Source: Verrucomicrobiaceae bacterium
GTDB taxonomy: Bacteria > Verrucomicrobiota > Verrucomicrobiia > Verrucomicrobiales > Verrucomicrobiaceae
Direction of reading: 5' to 3'
DNA: 64,000 bases
NCBI GenBank assembly: GCA_024232965.1
Contig: JACKQF010000010.1
Location: forward strand, 49,111-113,110
The notes beneath the pieces were generated by a model that saw only the letters and a list, made by a program, of their open reading frames with translations, did no database searches and was not told the origin of the DNA. Of the stretch, positions 1 through 7,224 are shown in pieces. Position numbers and translations under genes: made by a program. Position 1 is the stretch's first letter; each line of letters starts with the position of its first letter.

Positions 1-1
1 G

Positions 2-91
2 CCGATCGATGGGCGTGAGCATCCACAGACGCCGCTGGCGCAGCTGGGCCAGGTGCTCATCATGAGCAACGAGTTCATGTTTGTGGACTAA
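2..91 (+). CDS. C-terminal end of a DUF1553 (PSD1-type) protein, cut by window start
   Basis: Only the last 29 codons are present, in the frame that starts at base 2 and stops with TAA at 89-91. The visible tail ends LIMSNEFMFVD. Endings of the form (L)xxSNEFxFVD are typical of the large DUF1549/DUF1553 proteins of planctomycetes and verrucomicrobia, which usually carry a cytochrome c domain and pair with DUF1501 proteins. The stop overlaps the stop of the convergent tadA by four bases. The assignment rests on this short motif alone. Confidence 0.6.
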   Translation, partial: PIDGREHPQTPLAQLGQVLIMSNEFMFVD

Positions 92-630
92 GGCCCGTCA
101 AAGACGATGCCCTCGGCGGGCTTGCCCTTGGTGTGGTCCAGTCCTTCTGCGCGGCGCTTGCGGGCATCCGCGAAGAAGCTCTTCAAGATGCCCACGCAGT
201 CATCGCCCAGCACGCCGCTGGTGATCTCGCAGCGGTGGTTCAGATTGGGAGCCTGAAGCAGGTTCCAAAAACCGCCCGCAGCACCGCCTTTGACGTCGGG
301 GCAGCCAAAGATGACACGTCGCACCCGGCAGTGCACGATGGCACCGGCGCACATCGGGCAGGGTTCCTTGGTGACGTAGAGATCGCATTCGTTCAGCCGC
401 CAATCTTCCATCGCGCTCTCGGCCTGAGTCAGTGCCAGCATTTCGGCATGGGCAGTGGCGTCCTTGAGCGTCTCCACCTGATTCCAGGATCGCGCGATGA
501 TGTTCCCCTGATGCACGATCACCGCGCCGATCGGGACCTCGTCCTGACTTGCCGCCTTGCGCGCCATCCGCAGCGCCTCCCGCATGAAGTGGTCGTCGCT
601 AAGCAGGTCGATGGGAAATTCAGGGGTCAC
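88..630 (-). CDS. tadA: tRNA-specific adenosine deaminase TadA
   Basis: Deaminates adenosine 34 of tRNA-Arg to inosine in the cytoplasm. The 180-aa product has the zinc-dependent cytidine/adenosine deaminase signature: H61-A-E63 with the proton-shuttling Glu, and P90-C91-P-M-C94, the other zinc ligands. The N-terminal part around residues 20-40 (AxxxDEVPIGAV) is also typical of TadA. It starts with GTG at 630; an internal ATG at residue 16 would still leave a complete domain. The C-terminus runs about 20 residues beyond the shortest family members. A guanine-deaminase-like paralogue is possible but less likely given the PCPMCAGA context. Confidence 0.9.
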   Translation of the reverse strand: MTPEFPIDLLSDDHFMREALRMARKAASQDEVPIGAVIVHQGNIIARSWNQVETLKDATAHAEMLALTQAESAMEDWRLNECDLYVTKEPCPMCAGAIVHCRVRRVIFGCPDVKGGAAGGFWNLLQAPNLNHRCEITSGVLGDDCVGILKSFFADARKRRAEGLDHTKGKPAEGIVFDGP

Positions 631-713
631 GCCTCAGAGAGACAACACCCACCCAGCTGCTGCAAACGGATTTTTGGGGGACGACGGAACGCTTCGTAGC
701 TCCAAAAGCCTGA

Positions 714-887
714 CCGATCAGCGATGAAGAGCTCTTCTACCTGAAGGCACGCGGCAACAGCGACAAAGAATCTCGCAAGCTGATCGTCGAAGGCTTCCTG
801 GCAGATGTGCTAAAGCGCTTCGGCAACAGCGAGGCGCTCGAAATGCTCGTCGGCCGCATCGACGAAAAGCTAGAGCGAACGGTGTAG
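714..887 (+). pseudogene. C-terminal remnant of a SufB/SufD Fe-S assembly protein
   Basis: A 57-codon open stretch ending in TAG encodes ISDEELFYLKARG followed by a helix-rich tail ending LERTV. ISDEELFYLxxRG is the conserved C-terminal motif of the SufB/SufD family, which scaffolds Fe-S cluster assembly with SufC. The reading frame is closed directly upstream by TGA at 711-713. No start codon, beta-helix domain or neighbouring sufC/sufS is present, so this is a broken copy left by deletion or rearrangement. A functional sufD probably lies elsewhere in the genome. Confidence 0.75.
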
Positions 888-1264
888 CCGAGCACCGGAG
901 CTGGGTATAGCCGCGAAAGAACGCAAAGAACGCAAAGAGAGCGGGAGAAGAATTTGTAGGCGTACTCGCCAGAGCACGGAGCCCCCGGCACCCCACTGAC
1001 TTCGGCGACTTCTGCGCTGGATCGTGTGAATGCGTTCTCGTTGTTTGCAGGGGCCTATTGGACCACCAGAAATTTTGACCCGCAGGAATCGTCCGCTATT
1101 CGGGGCAATGTCCCCTGATCTGGGATCTATCATCCTACTTAGCTATGTTTTGACCGTTTCCTCCAAGCGGATCGACTTCCATCTTGCCAAAACCTTCACC
1201 GTCGTGAGATATAGAGCCATCCCCCTGCGCTTGGGTGCAGAATAAGAAACTGTTCGCCAAAAAA
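888..1264. other. Gene-free spacer with short tandem repeat
   Basis: No credible gene is seen here. Near 912-938 there is a purine-rich run in which ACGCAAAGA is tandemly repeated. The short open frames on both strands have no recognisable composition or domain. The segment separates the sufB/D remnant from the first accessory gene, so it may be junction DNA of an inserted region. Confidence 0.5.
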
Positions 1265-2053
1265 ATGGAAGCCACCCTACCAACCGGAGAAACTAATCGC
1301 GTCTCGCCAGACACCGAGCCGGATTTTTGCCCGGTCTGCAACATGACCGGCACTATGGCACGCCAAGGCGGCGCTTATATCCGCTACATTGATGGGTGGT
1401 CTCACCAGAGGGTTCTACAGCTGACCTATCGGTGTCCACGACACAAGTGCGGAGCGTTGTTTCTCGCGGAGTTTGATTTCGACGGTGGGCGGGGATACGA
1501 CCTGGATTCGAAGTGGGTTCTTCGAAGAGTATATCCGGATCTACCGGGCAAGCCTGAGTTGCCAGATTGCATCCACAAGATTTCGCCGTCATTCGAAGGG
1601 TTATACGGGCAGGCACTTCGAGCCAATTACTATGGACTGGATGACGTCTTCGGGATGGCTCTCCGGAAGGCGTTTGAGTTTCTGATCAAGGACTATTGCA
1701 TCTCCAAACATCCCTACAAGGAAGCGGCTATCAAGGAGGCTTTCCTTGGGACGGTGATCAAGAACTACGTTGCCGATCCCAATATCAAGATCTGTGCGGA
1801 ACGGGCCACTTGGCTTGGCAACGATGAGACCCATTACGAACGACGCTGGACCGGACACGATGTCAAAGACCTCCACACGCTGATCAAGTTGACTCTGAAC
1901 TGGATTTCGAACGAGCAGTTGACGGCATCATACTTGGAATCCATGCAGCAGCAAAATAAGAAGGGCGTCGCACCACAATCCGCTACCCGTTCCGAGTCGG
2001 ATTCGGAGGGTGATGACAAACCTCAACCAGAATCGGAGCCGCACCCCCGGTAG
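1265..2053 (+). CDS. DUF4145-like protein with N-terminal zinc-binding cysteines
   Basis: The N-terminus has two cysteine pairs (CPVC near residue 24; CPRHKC near residue 57) that suggest a zinc ribbon. The C-terminal half has the pattern of DUF4145 proteins: an LRKAFEFLIKDY helix, then KICAERATWLGNDETHY, a helical bundle and WI. DUF4145 is often found in defence and mobile regions, sometimes fused to nucleases, but its function is unknown. I chose the ATG at 1265; an in-frame GTG at 1235 would add ten residues. The last ~40 residues are Ser/Glu/Pro-rich and probably disordered. GC looks lower than in the core genes downstream. Confidence 0.65.
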   Translation: MEATLPTGETNRVSPDTEPDFCPVCNMTGTMARQGGAYIRYIDGWSHQRVLQLTYRCPRHKCGALFLAEFDFDGGRGYDLDSKWVLRRVYPDLPGKPELPDCIHKISPSFEGLYGQALRANYYGLDDVFGMALRKAFEFLIKDYCISKHPYKEAAIKEAFLGTVIKNYVADPNIKICAERATWLGNDETHYERRWTGHDVKDLHTLIKLTLNWISNEQLTASYLESMQQQNKKGVAPQSATRSESDSEGDDKPQPESEPHPR

Positions 2054-2106
2054 CGGCTGTGTGGACTTCGACGTTCGCCCAACTTCCAAGCGCCACGAGT
2101 TATCCG

Positions 2107-2526
2107 ATGAGCAGCCCGATCCATTCTGGAACCGAGTCTGGCCGCCGCGCGGCGAAATGGTTGATTGCACCCTCTCTGCTTGTGGTCGCGGCAACGGTGT
2201 GTCTGCTGCCTTGGCTTCTTGAGACGAGACGACGCGTAGACAACGAGTATTGGGAGGGGCAGTTGAAGTTCGCAGAAGTCTCTCTCGGCATTGCCGCTAG
2301 CGGTGTGCCCTTTGTCATTCTGCGTTATCTGAGACGAGTGCCTTACCTCTGCCTCCTTGGGTGGCTCGTCGTGGCCGCTGGCTATTTGGCTCTGACGATC
2401 TACATGATCCAGTCTCATTTCCCTGTGGTCTCACAACTCGTTTTTGGCTCACTTGGAGTTGCCGGTTTGCTTATTGCTATTCGCGGCCTCGTAGCCGATA
2501 TCAAACCCACCGATTCACTCACATGA
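2107..2526 (+). CDS. Hypothetical membrane protein, four predicted TM segments
   Basis: A 139-aa protein of unknown function. It shows four hydrophobic stretches (around residues 20-38, 60-78, 83-103 and 111-130) joined by short charged loops, so it is an inner-membrane protein. The ATG at 2107 is preferred; a GTG at 2059 lies in frame but would prepend a non-hydrophobic tail. GTTATCC lies two bases upstream of the ATG. That resembles an integron cassette boundary but could be chance. It follows the DUF4145-like gene by 53 bp in the same direction. Confidence 0.6.
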   Translation: MSSPIHSGTESGRRAAKWLIAPSLLVVAATVCLLPWLLETRRRVDNEYWEGQLKFAEVSLGIAASGVPFVILRYLRRVPYLCLLGWLVVAAGYLALTIYMIQSHFPVVSQLVFGSLGVAGLLIAIRGLVADIKPTDSLT

Positions 2527-2720
2527 GCATCCTCCACGAACAAACGAGGCCGAACCGCCAAGTCACCATTGAGACGCGGCGCTAGAGGTGTGGCTTGGTG
2601 GGTGGTGGGACCGCCGTGTCCTTAATGCTCAGCGTGGTTGGACCCCTGCCTTGCCGCGATCGCGGCCTCTTTGATGGCGATGCGATTCCGCAGAGACTGA
2701 CGATCGGAGGTCCCCTCCTT

Positions 2721-3377
2721 TCAGCGTTTCAGAGCACTAATCAGTTCGTCCAGTTTATCGACGATGGATTGCACGTCGCCTTGGCTTGGGGGATCGCTGA
2801 TGGAGATTCCCAGAGTGGACACCCCGTCGGTGTTGTTGCTGGTCTGGAAGTTGATCGCGTTCTCTAGATCGCCTTGGCTCACTTCTCCGCCGGGGCCTCC
2901 CCCGGTCGCGCCGTCACCGTCCTCCGTCGCGCCGTCACCGTCCTCCGTCGCGCCGTCACCGTCCTCCGTCGCACCGTTGCCTCCCTCTGTCGCACCGTTG
3001 CCTCCCCCGGTCGGACCGTTACCGTCCTCCGTCGCACCGTTGCCTCCCTCTGTCGCACCGTTGCCTCCCCCGGTCGGACCGTTACCGTCCTCCGTCGCAC
3101 CGTTGCCTCCCTCTGTCGCACCGTTGCCTCCCCCGGTCGGACCGTTACCGTCCTCCGTCGCACCGTTGCCTCCCTCTGTCGCACCGTTGCCTCCCCCGGT
3201 CGGACCGTTACCGTCCTCCGTCGCACCGTTGCCTCCCCCGGTCGGACCGTTGCCATCCACGGCCAGACCGTTAGGGTCCTCCGTCGGACGGTTGGCGTTC
3301 CTGGTGCCGCTGGGGACGTCCTGAGTCCCGTACCAGAAGTCCGGTATCCGGTACCAGGGAAGGTGCCAGACATCCAA
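2721..3377 (-). CDS. Possible Gly/Asn/Thr-repeat protein with non-repeat C-terminus
   Basis: The frame starts at TTG 3377 and encodes about 35 unique residues, then ~120 residues built from 7-residue units such as NGATEGG, NGATEDG and NGPTGGG. It ends in a non-repetitive tail of about 55 residues with an amphipathic helix (IVDKLDELISALKR). The tail looks like genuine protein and sets this frame apart from the other frames, which are also open because the unit length is a multiple of three. No family is recognised and the start is uncertain. Confidence 0.4.
   Translation of the reverse strand: MDVWHLPWYRIPDFWYGTQDVPSGTRNANRPTEDPNGLAVDGNGPTGGGNGATEDGNGPTGGGNGATEGGNGATEDGNGPTGGGNGATEGGNGATEDGNGPTGGGNGATEGGNGATEDGNGPTGGGNGATEGGNGATEDGDGATEDGDGATEDGDGATGGGPGGEVSQGDLENAINFQTSNNTDGVSTLGISISDPPSQGDVQSIVDKLDELISALKR
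2898..3259. repeat. 21-bp tandem repeat organised in 63-bp higher-order units
   Basis: Units of 21 bp follow each other without gaps. The first three are nearly identical (core GCCGTCACCGTCCTCCGTC). After them, three slightly different 21-bp units form a 63-bp period repeated about four times. The regular alternation suggests expansion by slippage or unequal recombination of a three-unit block. All units preserve reading frame. The tract lies within the possible minus-strand repeat-protein gene. Confidence 0.9.
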
Positions 3378-3530
3378 AAGTTGCCCTCAAACCACGACCT
3401 TTGTCGTCGCGGCCTTTGTTTGCGAAAAGCCGATGACGTCGACTTTATAGGGCAGGGCGGGCGAGATCAGCTTTCGCCCTTACCCGCGTGGTCCAGGCGG
3501 GACTGGGGCTGTGGGGGCGATTGGGGGTGT

Positions 3531-3549
3531 GGGCGTCTCTGAAACGCCC
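3531..3549. terminator. GC-rich hairpin downstream of the minus-strand gene at 3610-4059
   Basis: GGGCGT pairs with ACGCCC across a 7-nt loop, about 60 bp past the stop of the minus-strand gene. There is no clear T-run on either side, so terminator function is tentative. Most of the surrounding 3378-3609 stretch is gene-free. Confidence 0.3.
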
Positions 3550-3609
3550 CATGTCCTCCGAACCGTTACCTGCACCCATTTTCGATCGGCATTGTCGGGC
3601 CGAAGATTT

Positions 3610-4059
3610 TCATTCGGTTGGGGATTGACCGCCAGAGGATTTCAAAAACAGGACCTTCGTTCCTGTTGCCTCAATGACTTTCCGAGTCCGCTGTTCAAAG
3701 TCGGCAGTCAAAGAGGTAGTCGGGAAGTCGCGGGCCTTGTAGATCACGGCGACCTTCGAGGGTCTCGGGGCAAGCTGTTGGATAAAGTCGCGGAGATCTG
3801 AATCCTTGATGCGAGAGGGTTCGGACGACGAATCGCGTGACTTGACGAAGAACGTCTTCTCGGTCGCTTCATAATGAAGCGCATAATCAATTTCTGCTAG
3901 CGGGCGGGTTGCTTCTTCCAGGGCATCGCCGATCAAACGCATCGACGCCTTGAGGCCCCCTCCCGTGGGAAAGCAATCGTATCGGTAGGCAGCAAACACC
4001 CCGACGACCGCAATCATGGAGGCCGTGATGACGATCTGTATGCCAGAGAAACGCTTCAT
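3610..4059 (-). CDS. Hypothetical membrane-anchored protein
   Basis: A 149-aa protein with an N-terminal hydrophobic segment (about residues 7-25) that acts as an anchor or uncleaved signal, followed by a soluble alpha/beta-looking domain. No family is recognised. The ATG at 4059 lies seven bases after GTTAGGC (minus strand), which matches the integron recombination-site consensus GTTRRRY at the place where a cassette gene would begin. It is the only credible gene between the repeat tract and the VirD4-like gene. Confidence 0.6.
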   Translation of the reverse strand: MKRFSGIQIVITASMIAVVGVFAAYRYDCFPTGGGLKASMRLIGDALEEATRPLAEIDYALHYEATEKTFFVKSRDSSSEPSRIKDSDLRDFIQQLAPRPSKVAVIYKARDFPTTSLTADFEQRTRKVIEATGTKVLFLKSSGGQSPTE

Positions 4060-4060
4060 T

Positions 4061-4156
4061 GGGTTGGCCTAACGTAAAGCAGATCAGGTGCGCAGATCAA
4101 GCGTCGCCGCCATCCTGCAAGTTCGGGGCTGACGCTTGGCTCCAGGTTCGCCAACC
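4061..4156 (-). other. attC-like imperfect inverted repeat upstream of a cassette-like gene
   Basis: On the minus strand, GGTTGGCGAAC (4156-4146) can pair with GTTAGGCCAACC (4073-4062), and inside these CAAGCGTC and GACGCTTG (4098-4105, 4131-4138) form a perfect 8-bp stem. Outer arms ending in AAC and GTT, inner arms and a variable loop are the layout of an integron attC site. The spacers between outer and inner arms are unequal (about 7 and 24 nt), which is unusual. The remaining stretch, 4157-4381, holds no gene I can support. No integrase is present in the window. Confidence 0.35.
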
Positions 4157-4381
4157 CTTCGTATTCCTTCCTCACACCGCTACGCACCCTGCGACAGGGA
4201 ACGCCGAGGCCACGGCAGATGGCATACGATCCGATGCGCGCATGCTTCTTGTTGGTCCCAGACGCAAATCGCAGCGTCAATCGGCTCTGCCGTTGGATTG
4301 CCCCTGAACGGCCTGCCCCGTGACAGGGACCCCAAAACTCGGGCCGATTTTTGGGGGTTCCGGCCCGGTGGCACATCTGGG

Positions 4382-5737
4382 TTAGGGCTCGTACCAGGGG
4401 TTGGGAGTGTAGAGGCCCTGGAAGCAGGGGTCGCGGAGGTAGTCGAGCTTTTTGCAGCGCACCCAGTCGCCGCCTTGGCGGAGGAGGATCTGTTCGTCGG
4501 CGCGCAGGCGGAGGATGTCTTCTGGCTGGACGTCTTTGCCGAAGAGCTCTGCCAGTTGCCGGGCGACGAAGTGGTTGCTGGGCTGGAAGATCTGCAATTG
4601 CCCGGCATTGTTCACCATGGTTTCCCAGTCGCTGGGGTACAATTTCTTCAGTTGCTGGAGGTCCTGGAGGTAGATGGAGACCTTCACGCCATAGCCGCGC
4701 AGGAGGGTGAAGGCGGTGCTCAACTGGGACAGGGCTCCGATCGCGGCGACCTCGTCCACCCAGAAGCCGGTCTGGGTCTTGGGGGCTTTTTTCCGGGACA
4801 TGGCGACGGAAAAGAGGGTGCTGAGCCAGCAGCGCAGCAGGAGCCCGTGGGAGTGCAGTCGGGTGACGGGCAGGATGAGGTAGATGGTGGTCGGCTCTCC
4901 CTGGCGGAAGGCCTCCAGGTCAAAGGTGGTCTTCTCCAGGGCGCGCTCGACATTGGGATCGCCGATGAGGCGCAGGTGCTGCTGGGCGGTGCTCAAGATG
5001 CCGCTGCGGGTGACATCGGCAGTGCTGAGGAAATTGGCAATCGTGGCGCGGGCCATGGCGGGCATCTTCTTGCCCATCGTATCGAGCAGGACGGCGAGGT
5101 TGTAGACGACGTCGTCGGACATGAGGAGCTCCCGCAGGCGGCCAAAGGTGCGCTTTTCTGGGGGCTCGCAGGCCAGCATGTAGCAGGTCAGGGCGCTGAT
5201 GAGGGAGTCGCCGTTGTTGTCCCAAAACGGGTCCTTCAAAGAGCCTCCATGGTCAGGATGTAATAGGCCGGGGGAGGCGAGTGCGAACTCTTCTGGCGAG
5301 TCGCCGGAGAACTGGATCACGTCCAGCGGGTTCAGGCTGTCGGGTTCTTTGCTGGCAACTTTGAAGGGGTCCAGGTAGATGACCTTTTGACCCAAGGTCT
5401 TTTCCCGGAAACGGCCTGTGACGGCGGCGGCCTCGCCCTTGGGATCAACGACGACGGCAGAGCCGCGCCAGGTGAGGAGCTGGGGGATGAGGCTATTGCG
5501 GCCCTTGCCACTGCCCGTTTTGGCGATGCAGATGCTGTGGGATTCGCGGTTGTCAGTCCACTCTGCCTCGAAGCGATGGGCGGGAGAGAGTGGCGCGGGA
5601 TCGGCCTCCACTGAATGAAAACCGATGGACCGACTAGGCGGCTGGATTTCCTTCCAGCCAAGGAGGAGGTGGCCGGCATTAAAGGCGCGGGTGAGTGCGG
5701 CCTTGGTGGGGTACTGAGGTTTGCGTCGTGAAGACAT
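4382..5737 (-). CDS. VirD4/TraG-like type IV coupling ATPase, soluble form
   Basis: A 451-aa P-loop ATPase of the TraG/TraD/VirD4 family, which feeds DNA or protein substrates into type IV secretion channels. Walker A is at residues 71-81 (AKTGSGKGRN) and Walker B at 325-330 (FWVDEV). FWDNNGDSLI and the QDLQQLKKLY segment are further family hallmarks. Canonical coupling proteins begin with two transmembrane helices; this one has none and is about 150 residues shorter than the long forms. No relaxase, mating-pair or type IV secretion gene is near it. It is divergent from a LysR-like regulator. It may be a remnant of a conjugative element or a repurposed soluble DNA translocase. Confidence 0.85.
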   Translation of the reverse strand: MSSRRKPQYPTKAALTRAFNAGHLLLGWKEIQPPSRSIGFHSVEADPAPLSPAHRFEAEWTDNRESHSICIAKTGSGKGRNSLIPQLLTWRGSAVVVDPKGEAAAVTGRFREKTLGQKVIYLDPFKVASKEPDSLNPLDVIQFSGDSPEEFALASPGLLHPDHGGSLKDPFWDNNGDSLISALTCYMLACEPPEKRTFGRLRELLMSDDVVYNLAVLLDTMGKKMPAMARATIANFLSTADVTRSGILSTAQQHLRLIGDPNVERALEKTTFDLEAFRQGEPTTIYLILPVTRLHSHGLLLRCWLSTLFSVAMSRKKAPKTQTGFWVDEVAAIGALSQLSTAFTLLRGYGVKVSIYLQDLQQLKKLYPSDWETMVNNAGQLQIFQPSNHFVARQLAELFGKDVQPEDILRLRADEQILLRQGGDWVRCKKLDYLRDPCFQGLYTPNPWYEP

Positions 5738-6035
5738 GATGCGATTCGATGGATTGAGAGGTTAGCGTGAGGTGTGCAGAGGAGGCGGGTCAGCGGCACG
5801 GCAGCTGGCTGCGCGATCTCCCACGGGCGCAAATTTTTGCATACCGGATAGGTGCTTGGAAGCGCGGACCCGCCCGCGGAAGCAGGTGACTCCTGACCCG
5901 CGCGACCCACAGAATTTTCAGTTCAGGAGATGAGACGCGGAAAAATTCACCTCATCTGCCTTCTGCTTGAGGCCTCAGTTCTGAATTGACTTTTTTGTCA
6001 CAATTTGATGCTCTCGCTCCTAATCCAGCCACCAA
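5738..6035. promoter_or_regulatory. Shared divergent promoter region with inverted repeat
   Basis: This 298-bp spacer separates the VirD4-like gene from the divergent LysR-like gene, so it should carry both promoters. AGATGAG at 5928-5934 and CTCATCT at 5951-5957 form a perfect 7-bp inverted repeat that could be an operator. TTGACT at 5986-5991 is a candidate -35 box for the regulator, but no convincing -10 follows at normal spacing. No other gene is seen. Confidence 0.4.
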
Positions 6036-7172
6036 ATGTTTGACCCCGACCTCACGGATCAGATCAAGAAACTGTTCTTCACGCAGAAGATCAACCTCAA
6101 CCAGTTGTGGTCGCTCGTCGTCCTAGCTGGTGTGGACAAACTCGCGCCCTCCACGGCAAAGCCAGACCATGACGAACTGGTGCGTGCCCGCAAGGCGGTG
6201 AAAGTCTTGCAGACACATCTGGGCTTTGAGCTGCTATCCGATGAAGTGGACGACGATGGCGCCCACACCCGCCTGACGCCTGCCGGAATCGAACTGGTCG
6301 GCACAGCGATGCGGTTCTTTGAGGACTCGAACGGCATTGCCTTGGAAAACCAAAAGCACGGCCGCTCTGTGCGGATCGGCAGCAGTGCCACGCTTTTGCA
6401 TTGGCTGGTTTTGCCAAATATCGAAGCCCTCCAGGCGAGGACAGCCGAGTTTGAAACATCACGGCAGCCGGAGCTGGGCTTTATGCAGATCGAGCGCGAT
6501 GAAGTGCGCAATGGGCTTTCGACCCACGGGCTGCACATGGCGATCCTGCGCGAGGACAAGGATCTTTCCGCCGACTGCGTCGAGCAAAAAACCCAGCGCC
6601 CAGGGTTGGAGGTGCTGGCAGAGTGGGCGCAATGGTCGGACGCAGAATTTGCCGCCTGGTATGCCCGTGACGACAATCCTCTGCGCGACGGTAAGACGAA
6701 CGGTAAATCGCGCATTTCGGTTCCGCTAGGGAGTTACCGCTATGTGTTGTGCATGCAGCCAAAGTGGTGGGAGCAGCTGAAATCCGAAGCGCGGCGGGAT
6801 GGGGTAAAGTGGCAGTCCAGGGTGAACCTGGCACTTTGCACCAATCACCGATCTTTGCGATCTCGGCTGATGAGCCTGGAGAAGCAAGACTCCTTTCAAG
6901 TGCGGCTGCGGACGGATACCTGGGTCGCCTCTGCTCAGGTGGCGGCGCATGGAAAGTATGCAACCGTTCTGCCCTCCATCGCCGACATGCCCGCCATGGG
7001 CCTCAAGGACATCGGGCCCCTCGACAAGCTGGAGCCAGAAAAGGTGCTGCTGGTTTTTAACCCCTCCATTCTGCGGGTAAAGCTCTTCCGCCAGATGCTG
7101 CATGCGGTCGGTTGCACCATCAGCCATGCGCTCGCTTTCGCGAGTCAGGAGAAAGACTCGCCCGCTAAATAA
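6036..7172 (+). CDS. LysR-like transcriptional regulator, divergent member
   Basis: The N-terminal ~100 residues look like a LysR winged helix-turn-helix: a helical start, then LGFELLSDE and RLTPAGIELVGTAMRFFED, matching the end of the LysR DNA-binding domain and the linker helix. The remaining ~270 residues begin like the effector domain (SVRIGSSATLLHWLVLP) but diverge afterwards. At 378 aa it is about 70 residues longer than usual LysR proteins. LysR proteins often control the divergent neighbour, here the VirD4-like gene, or the DapA-like gene 52 bp downstream. That is inference from position only. Confidence 0.65.
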   Translation: MFDPDLTDQIKKLFFTQKINLNQLWSLVVLAGVDKLAPSTAKPDHDELVRARKAVKVLQTHLGFELLSDEVDDDGAHTRLTPAGIELVGTAMRFFEDSNGIALENQKHGRSVRIGSSATLLHWLVLPNIEALQARTAEFETSRQPELGFMQIERDEVRNGLSTHGLHMAILREDKDLSADCVEQKTQRPGLEVLAEWAQWSDAEFAAWYARDDNPLRDGKTNGKSRISVPLGSYRYVLCMQPKWWEQLKSEARRDGVKWQSRVNLALCTNHRSLRSRLMSLEKQDSFQVRLRTDTWVASAQVAAHGKYATVLPSIADMPAMGLKDIGPLDKLEPEKVLLVFNPSILRVKLFRQMLHAVGCTISHALAFASQEKDSPAK

Positions 7173-7224
7173 GCGCGCAACGGATCTTGCAAAACGGTCG
7201 CTCTTGGGTGTAAAGCTCCGCACA

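Noticed and set aside
1030..1245. A 71-codon plus-strand frame upstream of the DUF4145-like gene
   Set aside because: The composition is not protein-like and there is no domain or ribosome-binding site.
4056..4376. A 106-codon minus-strand open frame in the spacer before the VirD4-like gene
   Set aside because: It is Arg/Gly/Pro-rich, has no motif, and overlaps the attC-like hairpin.
4136..5263. A 375-codon plus-strand open frame opposite the VirD4-like gene
   Set aside because: It is Gly/Glu/Val-rich without domains and is fully opposite an ATPase with Walker motifs.
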